Of a stretch of DNA of 64,000 nt, positions 23,306 through 32,444 are shown in pieces. The stretch covers positions 1 to 64,000 of the forward strand of contig JAKALF010000001.1 of assembly GCA_021813265.1 (NCBI GenBank), in the 5' to 3' direction. The DNA comes from a bacterium. Its GTDB lineage: Bacteria; Patescibacteriota; Minisyncoccia; UBA6257; GWB1-50-10. The translations under genes were made by a program, and so were the position numbers. Within the stretch, counting starts at the first letter, position 1. Every line of letters begins with the position of its first letter. The notes under the pieces were generated by a model, which was given only the letters and a program-made list of their open reading frames with translations, had not been told where the DNA came from and did not search any database.

Positions 23306-24523
23306 TTAATTAGTCCCTAAAAAGGATGAAAAAGTCTTATTTTTCTCTAAATATTTCATGACTTTTTCTTCTTTAGGAAATTCCCCATATGAGGATAAGA
23401 TAAAGACAATGTCTTTATCTTGATTTTCAATATACACAATGGGATCGTTTTTTATAACACCGGAAATTGCGTTAACAATTTCCTCTTTGTTTAAAACAAT
23501 CGCCCCCAAACATGCCGCTATTTTTATAGAAAGATTATTTTGCCTTGCAAGACGAAGAACGTTTATAAAATGTTCGGTAGGTCTTGGCGCGAATCTAATC
23601 TTCACCCTCTCTTCTTCTCTTTCTGAAAGACTATCAACCATTTCAGAGAACGCGAACTTCACTACGGCATTTTTTGGTAAAAATCTTACCAAAACTTTCA
23701 CTAAAACTGGAAAATTAATTTCGGACAAAAGAAGACATAACACGCTAAAGAACGAAAACATTATGATCATTATGTAATTTTCCATAGTTTTCAGAATAGT
23801 TGGGGCTAAAGAAATAAGAGAGGTGAGAATAATCCATGATAAAGATAAAGAAGAAGTAAAAAAAATACTAATTTTCTCCTTAAATCCTTCCTTTATTGCC
23901 TTTCTTCCTAAACCTGAAAATAAAAGATAAAGAGAAAGGAAAAAAAATGGACCGCAGAAAAAGAGTATGCCAACGGCGGCAGAACCCCAAATTCCCATGT
24001 TAAACAAAGAATAAGCGAGTCCTGTTGAGATAAAAGAAAAAAGCGCGAGAAAAAAATATAAGAGAAAATTCAAAGGCGGGGTTGTACCAGTTTTTCCGTA
24101 GCAATCGATGTTTTCAAATCGATATAATCCTGCCTTTTTACAAATCCCCTTCCAAAGATGTTTAGGAAGGGTTGCTATAGGATTCAGTCCCATGTTTGAA
24201 AGATAAGTTTCAAATTTGGCTTTTTGAGAAAGAAAGGCGTCTACCTTTTCTTTTTTCTTTTCCTCTGCGGCGATTTGTTCTTTTTTTTGAATCGCTTTCC
24301 GCAACGCTTCCGGATCAGAAACAAAAACCTCCTTGGTTGAAATTTCCATCTCAAAACCATAGAAGTTTTCTTGTTTTTTTTCTTGAGTCTTAATTTTTTT
24401 CTTCTCAAGATCTTCTACTTCGGAGCGAAAAGAAGATATTGTATTTTCGCTCTCTATAACTTCATTAGCCGCTTTTTCAAGCACTAACAAGTTAACACTA
24501 CTTAAAAAATCTTCCGATTTCAT
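23306..24523 (-). CDS. Large membrane protein with coiled coil
   Basis: 405 residues: an N-terminal coiled coil (to about residue 100, KKEQIAAEEKKKEKVDAFLS), a central block of about four to five transmembrane helices (NFLLYFFLALFSFISTGLAY onward) and a soluble C-terminal domain of about 110 residues (PTEHFINVLRLARQNNLS). No catalytic motif recognised. Its AT-rich composition and lack of family members in memory suggest a lineage-specific gene, as does its position between housekeeping blocks. Single gene with its own terminator. Confidence 0.6.
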   Translation of the reverse strand: MKSEDFLSSVNLLVLEKAANEVIESENTISSFRSEVEDLEKKKIKTQEKKQENFYGFEMEISTKEVFVSDPEALRKAIQKKEQIAAEEKKKEKVDAFLSQKAKFETYLSNMGLNPIATLPKHLWKGICKKAGLYRFENIDCYGKTGTTPPLNFLLYFFLALFSFISTGLAYSLFNMGIWGSAAVGILFFCGPFFFLSLYLLFSGLGRKAIKEGFKEKISIFFTSSLSLSWIILTSLISLAPTILKTMENYIMIIMFSFFSVLCLLLSEINFPVLVKVLVRFLPKNAVVKFAFSEMVDSLSEREEERVKIRFAPRPTEHFINVLRLARQNNLSIKIAACLGAIVLNKEEIVNAISGVIKNDPIVYIENQDKDIVFILSSYGEFPKEEKVMKYLEKNKTFSSFLGTN

Positions 24524-24859
24524 GTTTTACCTCTTAATTTGTGAGAAAAATTGATTTAAAAATGCTGTGTAAACTATAAACCGAAAAGTTGAAAAAGTCA
24601 AATGTTTTCTGGATGGGATAGTAAGCAGCTTCCTGTGTGATTCTACAGCTACCTATACAAGGTGACACTTTAGAAGAGTAACCGTACAACCTTTGTCACC
24701 TCAATCCGCCGAGAATGTAACCCCATATGGGTAACTGTACGTAGATTTGACATTTTAAAGAATTAGGTTACAATGGTTTTAAAGTTGTCCCTCCTAAAAA
24801 GACATTTACCAAAAACAGATGTGAGTCGTTTTTAGATATCCATATAATTCATATCTGTC
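24524..24859 (+). promoter_or_regulatory. Intergenic leader with promoter of tRNA-Leu
   Basis: No gene seen in 336 bases. TTGACA (24747-24752), 16-base spacer and TACAAT (24769-24774) form a good plus-strand promoter; a TATAAT at 24843-24848 lies closer, 11 bases before the tRNA. Upstream are GGTGAC / GTCACC inverted repeats and a CCCATATGGG palindrome near 24722, which may be operators for the divergent genes. Confidence 0.5.
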
Positions 24860-24946
24860 GCTGAGGTGGCGGAACTGGCAGACGCACCGGGTTCAGGGCT
24901 CGGCGGGAGCGATCCCTTGGGAGTTCAAATCTCCCCCTCAGCACCA
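24860..24946 (+). tRNA. tRNA-Leu (CAG)
   Basis: Class II tRNA with long variable arm: acceptor GCTGAGG / CCTCAGC, anticodon stem CCGGG / CTCGG, loop TTCAGGG with anticodon CAG, variable arm CGGGAGCGATCCC, T-loop TTCAAAT, encoded CCA. Confidence 0.95.
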
Positions 24947-25052
24947 TTGAAATAACGCTCAAAAAACGTTGCTTTCAATATAAATACATTTCTTTCGATT
25001 TAACTGCTAATCACGGTTTGTAACTGGAAATTAGCTTTTAAACGCTGGAAAT

Positions 25053-26825
25053 ATGACAAGTATGGTTTCAACAAAAACCACACGAGGAGCCTCTTCTCAA
25101 AGAAGAAGAGCTCCGTATAAACCTACGACATCAAAGGTCGCGCGCGACTCTCAAGAAGACGTGCTTCGCTTTATCCCCCTTGGCGGATTTGAAGAAATCG
25201 GAAGAAATATGATGCTTTTCGAATACAAGGACGAGATCCTTGTTATTGACGCCGGACTTCAATTCCCCGAACGAGAAACTCCCGGAGTAGACTATATCAT
25301 CCCGAACGTCTCGTATCTTGCGGAACGCAAGGAAAACATTAAAGGCATCATCATAACCCATGGCCACTATGACCACATCGGGGCGATTCCCCACGTCTTG
25401 GAAAAACTTGGAAACCCCACCTTTTATACCACGCGTCTCACGAAAGAAATTATCATGAAACGCCAAGAAGACTACCCCAACTCTCCGAAACCCATATTTG
25501 AAGTGGTAAAAGCCGGAGATGACGCGACCATCGGAAAATATTTTGAAGTAAAATTCTTCGATGTCGTGCACAATATCCCCGACGGATTCGGCATGATCAT
25601 CAAAACTCCGATCGGTAACGTTGTTCATCCGGGAGAATTCAAATTCGACTATGATCGAGAAGGAAAACCCAAAGGTCTTGAGGTTTGGAAACAAGTCGGA
25701 GACCAGGGAATCCACACGCTTCTTTTGGACTCAACGGGAGCGGAAACTCCGGGACACTCGCTCTCGGAACGCGTGGTCGAATCAGAGCTTGAAAAACTCT
25801 TCAAATCGGTGAAAGGAAGAATCCTCGTGGGAAGTTTTGCTTCCCTTCTTGATCGTTTGGGGGAGATTATAAAAATAGCGGAAAAACTGGGAAGGAAGGT
25901 AGCGATAAGCGGAAGATCCATGAAAACAAACATACAGATAGCCGAGAATCTCGGGTATCTGAAGTTTGATAAAGGAACGATTGTCCCCTTGGAAGATATT
26001 AACAAATATCATGATGAAAACCTTCTCCTTCTTTGCACGGGAGCCCAAGGGGAAGCAAACGCAAGTTTCGCCCGAATCGCGAACGGGGAACATAAACAAA
26101 TAAGACTAAAACCAACCGATACGGTTATTCTTTCATCCTCGGTCGTCCCGGGAAACGAAAAAAGCGTTCAAGACTTGAAAGATAATCTCGCGAGACAAGG
26201 AGCCACTATCTATCACTATAAAATGCTTGACATTCATTCCTCGGGACACGCTCCTCAGGAGGAATTAAAAACGGTCATGAAACTCATTCATCCAAAATTC
26301 TTCATTCCCATGCACGGATATTACTTCATGAGACAAAGAAACGCTCATCTCGCTCAGGAAGTCTTGGGACTTAAACCCGAACACACGATCTTGGGCGATA
26401 ACGGACTCGTGATTGAGTTAAGAAAAGACTCAGCGAAACTCACCGACGAACAAGTCCCCGCTTACTACGTCATGGTTGACGGGTTGGGAGTCGGAGACGT
26501 GGGAGAAGTCGTTCTTCGAGATCGTATCACTCTCTCGCAAGAAGGCATGATCGTGATCATCACGACCGTCTCCAAACAAGGAGGAAAGATTCTCAAGAAT
26601 CCCGACATTATCTCTCGCGGATTCATCTATCTTAAGGAAAATCAGCCTCTTTTGGATGATGTGCGAAGAAAAATCAGATCCCTTGTCGGAAGAATACCCA
26701 GTAATTACAAACAATCCATTGACGCGGATTACGTGAAAACCATTATCCGCGATCAGATCGGACAGTTTTTGTATAACAAAACCAAGAGGAGACCCATGAT
26801 TTTGCCCGTGATTATTGAGGTATAA
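25053..26825 (+). CDS. rnj: Ribonuclease J
   Basis: Beta-lactamase/beta-CASP RNase with 5'-3' exo- and endonuclease activity in mRNA decay and rRNA processing. 590 residues. A basic N-terminal extension of about 35 residues (TTRGASSQRRRAPYKPTTSK) precedes the core. Metal motif THGHYDHIGAIPH near 103, NIPDGFGMIIKTPIGNVVHPGEFKFD, beta-CASP motifs LVGSFASLLDRLGEI and LCTGAQGEANASFARIANGE, and HSSGHA are all intact, followed by the C-terminal domain. It works in the same pathway as RNase Y at 15919. Monocistronic, strong terminator. Confidence 0.96.
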   Translation: MTSMVSTKTTRGASSQRRRAPYKPTTSKVARDSQEDVLRFIPLGGFEEIGRNMMLFEYKDEILVIDAGLQFPERETPGVDYIIPNVSYLAERKENIKGIIITHGHYDHIGAIPHVLEKLGNPTFYTTRLTKEIIMKRQEDYPNSPKPIFEVVKAGDDATIGKYFEVKFFDVVHNIPDGFGMIIKTPIGNVVHPGEFKFDYDREGKPKGLEVWKQVGDQGIHTLLLDSTGAETPGHSLSERVVESELEKLFKSVKGRILVGSFASLLDRLGEIIKIAEKLGRKVAISGRSMKTNIQIAENLGYLKFDKGTIVPLEDINKYHDENLLLLCTGAQGEANASFARIANGEHKQIRLKPTDTVILSSSVVPGNEKSVQDLKDNLARQGATIYHYKMLDIHSSGHAPQEELKTVMKLIHPKFFIPMHGYYFMRQRNAHLAQEVLGLKPEHTILGDNGLVIELRKDSAKLTDEQVPAYYVMVDGLGVGDVGEVVLRDRITLSQEGMIVIITTVSKQGGKILKNPDIISRGFIYLKENQPLLDDVRRKIRSLVGRIPSNYKQSIDADYVKTIIRDQIGQFLYNKTKRRPMILPVIIEV

Positions 26826-26832
26826 CGAAGAA

Positions 26833-26866
26833 AATCAGCACATACTACATGTGCTGATTTTTTTAT
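26833..26866 (+). terminator. Terminator of RNase J
   Basis: Stem AATCAGCACAT / ATGTGCTGATT, loop ACTAC, followed by TTTTTATTTTG. Confidence 0.9.
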
Positions 26867-26888
26867 TTTGTTTTACAATAATCATGTT

Positions 26889-28121
26889 ATGTCTCGAAGA
26901 AAAAAACCTGATTTGATATTCCCTAAAGGGTTTCTATGGGGAGCCTCAACGAGTTCTCATCAGGTTGAGGGAAATACGCGTAACGAATGGAGCGAGTGGG
27001 AACTTTCAGAGTCCCGCGTGAGAGATCTCGAGCGTAGAGGACTCATACGGCAATACGGTCTTGAAACCTACGTGTCGGGAAAAGCGTGCGATCACTATAA
27101 TCGCTTTGAAAAAGATTTTAACCTCGCGAAAAAACTGGGTCACAACGCTCATCGGTTTTCCTTAGAATGGTCGCGTGTTGAACCGGAAAAAGGCGTCTTT
27201 GATGAAAGAGAAATCAAGCATTATAAACAAGTCGTAAAAACATTAAAAGACTTGGGAATAGAACCGTTCGTAACTCTTTGGCATTGGACCCTTCCCTTAT
27301 GGCTTGTCCGTGAAGGCGGCTGGGAATCAAAACACGCGCCTCACTATTTCACTCGTTTCGTGGAGCGAATGGTTTCGGCTCTCGGAAAAGACGTGGCGTT
27401 TTGGATAACGATAAACGAACCTGAAATATACGCTTCTTTCTCCTACCTAAAAGGCGAGTGGCCCCCCGAGAAAACAAACCCCCTGACTTTTTTGAAGGTT
27501 ATTAAAAATCTCATAGCGGGACATAAAAAGGCGTATGAGGTGATAAAACGGTATTCCAAAGAAGCTTCGGTTGGTATAGCAAAAAATAACACATATTTTG
27601 AGGCCTCTCACGGATGGGCAAACAAAATCGTAAAACAAATCTCCGATAGATTTTGGAATTTCTGGTTTTTAAACGCCATACAAAAGCATCAGGATTTTAT
27701 AGGCTTAAATTATTATTTCCACAGCGTCATACGGAACGGGTTTAATAAAAACAAGAACAAGCTCGTATCTGATCTTGGATGGGAATTGTATCCCGAAGGA
27801 ATCTATCATTGCCTCAAAGACCTGGGGAAATATGAGAGGCCTATCTATATAACCGAAAACGGCCTTGCTGACGCGCGCGATAAACATCGCTCATGGTTTA
27901 TAAAAAAAACATTATTCTATATCCACAAAGCGATCCAAGAAGGAAGTGATGTCCGTGGATACCTCCACTGGTCACTTATGGACAACTTTGAGTGGGCTCA
28001 TGGTTTTCTCCCGCGTTTTGGGCTTATAGAAATAGATTATAAAAAACAAAAACGCGTTCCGCGTCCTTCGGCAATGTTATACCAAGAAATCATTAAACAA
28101 AACGGGATCATTACATCATGA
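26889..28121 (+). CDS. Family 1 glycoside hydrolase (beta-glucosidase type)
   Basis: 410 residues of a GH1 TIM barrel, slightly shorter than the usual 450. Start region FPKGFLWGASTSSHQVEG is the family's N-terminal signature; acid/base glutamate in TINEPEIYASF (about 174), nucleophile in IYITENGLA (about 320), and the substrate site WSLMDNFEWAHGF. It should cleave beta-linked sugars; no signal peptide is seen, so it is cytoplasmic. The start is the ATG at 26889, as an in-frame TTG upstream adds seven unlikely residues. It overlaps the following fusion gene by four bases (ATGA), so they are translationally coupled and probably work on the same sugar. Confidence 0.9.
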   Translation: MSRRKKPDLIFPKGFLWGASTSSHQVEGNTRNEWSEWELSESRVRDLERRGLIRQYGLETYVSGKACDHYNRFEKDFNLAKKLGHNAHRFSLEWSRVEPEKGVFDEREIKHYKQVVKTLKDLGIEPFVTLWHWTLPLWLVREGGWESKHAPHYFTRFVERMVSALGKDVAFWITINEPEIYASFSYLKGEWPPEKTNPLTFLKVIKNLIAGHKKAYEVIKRYSKEASVGIAKNNTYFEASHGWANKIVKQISDRFWNFWFLNAIQKHQDFIGLNYYFHSVIRNGFNKNKNKLVSDLGWELYPEGIYHCLKDLGKYERPIYITENGLADARDKHRSWFIKKTLFYIHKAIQEGSDVRGYLHWSLMDNFEWAHGFLPRFGLIEIDYKKQKRVPRPSAMLYQEIIKQNGIITS

Positions 28122-29956
28122 GCTATGTCCTTATATCCCTTTTAGCGTATGTTCTAAATGGCGTAGCGGTATTAACCGACAAGTTTTTACTTACCAAAAA
28201 AATCCCTCATCCGATTTCATATGTTTTTTACATAAGCGCGATAAGTCTCGTAGTATTATTCGCGCTTCCCTTCGCGCCCGTCCCAGGCGCTTCGGTGATG
28301 ATACTCATTTCAATATCAACGCTTCTCTGGACTGCGGGAGCGTATTTTCTTTTCTCCGCCTTAAAGACCGGTCTTGCGTCACGAGTCGCTCCGATTATAG
28401 GCACCCTTACGCCAATCTTTCTCATCGTCTACTACTCGTTCCTTGAAACATCAATCTCCCTCAATCAAACGTGGGGAGCTATCATCGCGACCCTCGGTAT
28501 GACTATTCTCATCCTCCATGACATAAGACATGGGGGAAGAAGAGAAAAAACGGAAGAGAGAAAAGAACTGATACTCGAGATAGCCTCGGCTCTTCTTTTT
28601 GCCGCGTCATATGTCATCCTGAAAGAAGCTTATGAAACCATATCATTCTTGAGCGCCCTCGTCTGGTCCCGTTTTATCCTCATTCCCATAGGAATAACGA
28701 TTCTCGTCATCCCCTCCCTTAAAAAACATATTTTCGCGTCAAAGGAAGACGCCATAAAACCATTTTCAAAAACAGGACTCATCTTCTTCTTTGGACAATT
28801 AAGCGGGGGGTTGTCTCAGATTCTCATTCTTTTCTCGATCTCGCTCGCGAACCCCGCGCTCGTAAACTCGCTTCAAGGAACGCAATACGCCTTTCTTTTT
28901 CTTGTAAGTCTTTGTCTTAAAAAGAAATTCCCAAAAAGCTTCAATGAAAATTATTCCTGGAAAATTATCACTCAAAAAGTATTAGGAATTCTTCTCATAG
29001 CAATGGGATTGTACGCTATGACCTTCACGGAAAGCAAGGTAAAAAAAGTAGAACTCGGAATAACGTTTTCTCCCCGCTACGCGGAGGAATTACACATGAA
29101 TCCCAGATCTCTTTTCGAACGCGTCATACAAGATCTTCACCCTCAAAAGATCCGTATCCCCGTATACTGGGATGAGATACAACCTAACGCGACAAGCTCT
29201 CCTAATTTTTCCCATCTTGACTTCTATGTCCGCCGAGCGGAAGAAAAGGGCGTTAAACTCATCCTCGCTCTAGGCTATAAAGTGCCGCGATATCCCGAAT
29301 GCTTCATTCCCCCGTGGGCGGAGCGTCTCAAAGAGAAAGATTTTAACGCGGCTCTCCTTCGGGAAATCGGGATGGTTGTTGAGCGATACAAACACTCCCC
29401 CGCGATCAAGGCATGGCAAGTGGAAAACGAGCCTTTCTTTCCTTTCGGACAATGTTCTCCGTCAATAAGCGGAGATCGGTTGAAATTAGAAATAAATGAA
29501 GCGCGTAAACGGGACCCTCTCCATCCCGTCATGATTACGGAATCGGGAGAGTTTGGTTTTTGGCCCATAACCCCTCAAAACGTGGACATATTGGGAATAT
29601 CGTTATATCGCAGGCAACTAAGCCCTTACATACCTTGGTTTAAGTCCCCTCTTCCGCCTCTTTTTTATGAAATAAAGGCTAAGATGTTTAAATTCCTTCA
29701 TGGGAGAAATAAAAATGTTATCGTGTCGGAGCTTCAAATGGAACCTTGGGCGAACGACCCTCTCACGGAAACCTCGATTCCCTATCAAATACGCGTCATG
29801 CCTCTAAAAGACATGGGAAACAATATCCAATTCAGCAAAGACGCGGGCTTTCGCGAGGTATACTCTTGGGGCGTTGAATGGTGGTATTATATGGAAAAAC
29901 AAGGGCATCCGGAGTACCTAAACACGGCTATCCAACTGTTTCAACATGAAAAATAG
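28118..29956 (+). CDS. EamA transporter fused to a clan-A glycoside hydrolase domain
   Basis: 612 residues. Residues 1-305 are an EamA/DMT-superfamily carrier with ten predicted helices in two repeats (GVAVLTDKFLLTKKIPHPIS; second half starts KELILEIASALLFAASYVIL). After a short link (TESKVKKVELGITFSPRYAE), residues 315-612 are a soluble TIM-barrel glycosidase-like domain: HPQKIRIPVYWDEIQP, acid/base glutamate in AWQVENEPFFPFG (about 437) and nucleophile in NVIVSELQMEPW (about 536). With an even number of helices and a cytoplasmic start, the barrel would face the cytoplasm. It could transport a glycoside and hydrolyse it. The upstream GH1 gene is coupled to it. Confidence 0.8.
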   Translation: MSYVLISLLAYVLNGVAVLTDKFLLTKKIPHPISYVFYISAISLVVLFALPFAPVPGASVMILISISTLLWTAGAYFLFSALKTGLASRVAPIIGTLTPIFLIVYYSFLETSISLNQTWGAIIATLGMTILILHDIRHGGRREKTEERKELILEIASALLFAASYVILKEAYETISFLSALVWSRFILIPIGITILVIPSLKKHIFASKEDAIKPFSKTGLIFFFGQLSGGLSQILILFSISLANPALVNSLQGTQYAFLFLVSLCLKKKFPKSFNENYSWKIITQKVLGILLIAMGLYAMTFTESKVKKVELGITFSPRYAEELHMNPRSLFERVIQDLHPQKIRIPVYWDEIQPNATSSPNFSHLDFYVRRAEEKGVKLILALGYKVPRYPECFIPPWAERLKEKDFNAALLREIGMVVERYKHSPAIKAWQVENEPFFPFGQCSPSISGDRLKLEINEARKRDPLHPVMITESGEFGFWPITPQNVDILGISLYRRQLSPYIPWFKSPLPPLFYEIKAKMFKFLHGRNKNVIVSELQMEPWANDPLTETSIPYQIRVMPLKDMGNNIQFSKDAGFREVYSWGVEWWYYMEKQGHPEYLNTAIQLFQHEK

Positions 29957-29994
29957 GGCTTCAAGATTTCTCTAACATCATATATACTATTTTC

Positions 29995-31041
29995 ATGAAA
30001 CCTACGACCATCTCGGGAGTACAACCATCAGGAAGGCTTCATTTGGGAAATTACCTGGGCGCCCTCAAAAATTTTGTGGAACTCCAAAACGCGGGAGAAT
30101 ATAACCCCTTTTTCTTTATCGCGGATCTTCATTCCCTTACCGAGTTTCCCAAAACAGCGGATGAAAAACAAAAACAAATTTTCGATCTCGCGGCGGATTT
30201 TCTCGCGGCGGGACTCGATCCTAAACAATCAACCCTTTTTATCCAATCAGCCGTACCGGCTCATGCGGAAACATATTGGATCTTGGGATCTTTAACGCCC
30301 TTGGGAGAACTCGGACGAATGACCCAGTTTAAAGACAAGGGAAAAATAGAGACGCAAAAAAAAGAAAAGAAAGAAGATGGGTTTATAAAAGCCGTTGAGG
30401 CGCGAGAAGGACGAGAAAGCGTAAACGCCGGGCTTCTTACATACCCCATCCTCATGGCCTCGGACATTCTCCTCTATGACGCGGAGACTGTTCCCGTCGG
30501 AGAAGATCAGCTTCAACATCTTGAATTCACGAGAACGCTCGCGAGAAAGTTTAATAACACGTTTGGAAAAACCTTCGTGGAACCCAAACCGATCTTAACC
30601 TCCACTCCCCGCCTTATGAGCCTTGATGATCCGACAAAAAAGATGTCGAAATCAAGTCCTTCGGGATGCGTGTTCCTTGATGATACTCCGGAAACTATCA
30701 CGGAAAAGATAAAGCGAGCCGTTACCGATTCGGGGAAAACAATCGAATATGATCCTCTAAACCGACCCGGAATATCCAATCTCCTTCTTATTCTTTCCGC
30801 TTTCTCCGGAATGTCTCCTAAAAAACTTGAAAAAGATTTTTCCGGAACCGGATATGGGGAATTTAAAACGATGGTAGCTGAAAAAATTATCGCTTCTCTT
30901 GAACCGTTCAGAAAGAAAAAACTCTTCTTTAAAAGAAACCCGTCTCTCGTCAAAAAAGCGTTTGAAAAGGGAAATAAAACGGCGGAGAAACAGTCGGGGA
31001 AAAAGCTCATGGAAATAAAGAAAAAGGTTGGACTTCTCTAA
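29995..31041 (+). CDS. trpS: Tryptophan-tRNA ligase
   Basis: Charges tRNA-Trp. 348 residues, class I: the HIGH box is SGRLHLGNYLG, the KMSKS box is KKMSKSSPSG, and the conserved ADLHSLTE segment, TPLGELGRMTQFKDK and the Trp-site region YDAETVPVGEDQLQHLEF are in place. An insertion of about 15 residues, rich in Lys and Glu, follows FKDKGKIETQ; this is found in several small-genome enzymes. The ATG at 29995 has no strong ribosome site. A gene of unknown function starts four bases after the stop. Confidence 0.95.
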   Translation: MKPTTISGVQPSGRLHLGNYLGALKNFVELQNAGEYNPFFFIADLHSLTEFPKTADEKQKQIFDLAADFLAAGLDPKQSTLFIQSAVPAHAETYWILGSLTPLGELGRMTQFKDKGKIETQKKEKKEDGFIKAVEAREGRESVNAGLLTYPILMASDILLYDAETVPVGEDQLQHLEFTRTLARKFNNTFGKTFVEPKPILTSTPRLMSLDDPTKKMSKSSPSGCVFLDDTPETITEKIKRAVTDSGKTIEYDPLNRPGISNLLLILSAFSGMSPKKLEKDFSGTGYGEFKTMVAEKIIASLEPFRKKKLFFKRNPSLVKKAFEKGNKTAEKQSGKKLMEIKKKVGLL

Positions 31042-31045
31042 CTAT

Positions 31046-32101
31046 ATGTTTGACAACTTAAGCAAAAAACAAGAAAAAATAATAGACGCGCATTACAAGT
31101 ATGGGACTCTTGTCTCCCTGTACAATACCAACAACTCGGCAAAAAAGAAAAAAATGGACGCCGCGATAACCGATGAGGACAGGAAATTGATAGAAACATA
31201 CAAACGAAAGCCAGATGATGACATAGACCCGGAAACCCGTCTTAAATCAAAAATATTTGAGGGGGCGCTTATAAAACACGGAGAAACAATGTTTGGAGAA
31301 AAGACTTTCCTTTCTCCCGCGTCGGAATATGATGATTGGATAAACGGCACAGACGCCGTGCTTGAAATAGAAAATGGAAATGAAGAACCTATCCGTATCG
31401 CCATTGACGCGACGCTTTGTAAAACCAGCGAAAGGGCTGATATTAAATTAAGAAATATAACACAAAATATTGAAACGTTGGATAATAAAAAAACAGAACA
31501 GTTCTATCTAAAATACTTCGAATCACGATTTAAAAACGAGGGGATAAAAGGATATTCATCGATTCCTAAGGTTATTCTGGGAGAATACGCCGAGGATTTC
31601 GATAGAATCTTGGAAGAAATGAAATCCGAACATTCAGTTATGCCCTATATATTTCTCAAAATGATGAAAGCGCAGCTTGAAAGTTGGTTCGTGTTCGTTC
31701 TTATGGTAAATAGTCAAAAAATAGACGCCGCGAAAGGAGATATAATAAAACCGGAATTATGGTATAAAGACAAAAAGATGAGAAAAATGTATAAATCAGC
31801 TATACAATCGGTTGATAATAGTTGGAACAAAGAAAAAACAGAAGAAGCCCTGAAATTATACGAGAAAGAGGAGGGCGTGTTCGGGACAGATGATTTTTCA
31901 ATTCCGAAATACGCCTCGCTCGTTTCGAACACAAAAAACGCTCTTGACTGGATATGCGCCGAACTTGAAACGCAGAAAAAAAGATTAGAAGAACTTGATG
32001 CCGAAAAAATAAAAGATTTTGAAAACAACGAGGTGGTTCAGAAATTGGAATCCCATTTAGAAAGAGATGTTGTGCTTAAATACAGACCTATTTTTGTGTG
32101 A
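31046..32101 (+). CDS. Hypothetical protein, possibly PD-(D/E)XK nuclease-like
   Basis: 351 residues, soluble, largely helical at both ends. The middle has a pattern that resembles a nuclease core: EYDDWINGTDAVLEIENG, then EEPIRIAIDATLCKTS (acidic pair in a strand, then a strand with Asp and a lysine). Proteins of related genomes show a similar YDD-x-ING-x-D / IAIDVT pattern; I know no biochemical study. The C-terminal quarter is a lysine/glutamate coiled-coil (LEELDAEKIKDFENN). It follows trpS by four bases and ends in a strong terminator, so it is co-transcribed with it. The ATG at 31046 is preferred over a TTG that overlaps trpS. Confidence 0.6.
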   Translation: MFDNLSKKQEKIIDAHYKYGTLVSLYNTNNSAKKKKMDAAITDEDRKLIETYKRKPDDDIDPETRLKSKIFEGALIKHGETMFGEKTFLSPASEYDDWINGTDAVLEIENGNEEPIRIAIDATLCKTSERADIKLRNITQNIETLDNKKTEQFYLKYFESRFKNEGIKGYSSIPKVILGEYAEDFDRILEEMKSEHSVMPYIFLKMMKAQLESWFVFVLMVNSQKIDAAKGDIIKPELWYKDKKMRKMYKSAIQSVDNSWNKEKTEEALKLYEKEEGVFGTDDFSIPKYASLVSNTKNALDWICAELETQKKRLEELDAEKIKDFENNEVVQKLESHLERDVVLKYRPIFV

Positions 32102-32103
32102 AA

Positions 32104-32130
32104 AAAAGCGGCATACATAATGCCGCTTTT
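32104..32130. terminator. Bidirectional terminator at 32.1 kb
   Basis: Stem AAAAGCGGCAT / ATGCCGCTTTT, loop ACATA, with A/T runs on both sides, ending the convergent genes 31046-32101 and 32138-32317. Confidence 0.9.
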
Positions 32131-32137
32131 AGAGACA

Positions 32138-32317
32138 TCAAAGAAAATCTTCTTTGTGCCTCTTCTTATATTCCTCTACCTTCTTTTCTATTTCCCCTCT
32201 TACTCCCCTCATAGAATCGTTGGTAAATTTTTCGAAATTTCGAACAAGTTTTTTCCTGTTTTTTTCTTGTTCTTTTTTTTCTTTTTCTCTTTGAAAAATT
32301 GAGTTTTTACTCATCAT
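32138..32317 (-). CDS. Small basic protein, 59 residues
   Basis: A gene under 60 codons. The start is set by AAAGGAGGTAGAA directly before an ATG at 32315-32317. The product is highly charged and helical (EKEKKEQEKNRKKLVRNFEK, then EIEKKVEEYKKRHKED). It ends before a strong terminator. Lysine- and glutamate-rich helices of this kind are common in orphan genes; it may bind nucleic acid, but that is a guess. Confidence 0.6.
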   Translation of the reverse strand: MMSKNSIFQREKEKKEQEKNRKKLVRNFEKFTNDSMRGVRGEIEKKVEEYKKRHKEDFL

Positions 32318-32410
32318 TTCTACCTCCTTTAGGTTAATGAGCTATATATTTAATAACCTAAAATAATATCTATGTCAAGCTTTCGCAAAAATGCAAAGTG
32401 ATAAAAATAA

Positions 32411-32430
32411 AGAGGCACGCAAGTGCCTCT
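32411..32430 (-). terminator. Terminator of the 32445-33146 gene
   Basis: Stem AGAGGCAC / GTGCCTCT with loop GCAA (minus strand TTGC), followed on the minus strand by TTTATTTTTAT. Confidence 0.75.
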
Positions 32431-32444
32431 GAATGGATATTTTT

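Noticed and set aside
32120..32302. A plus-strand 60-codon hydrophobic frame
   Set aside because: It is the complement of the lysine-rich 59-residue gene, which has a strong ribosome site on the minus strand.
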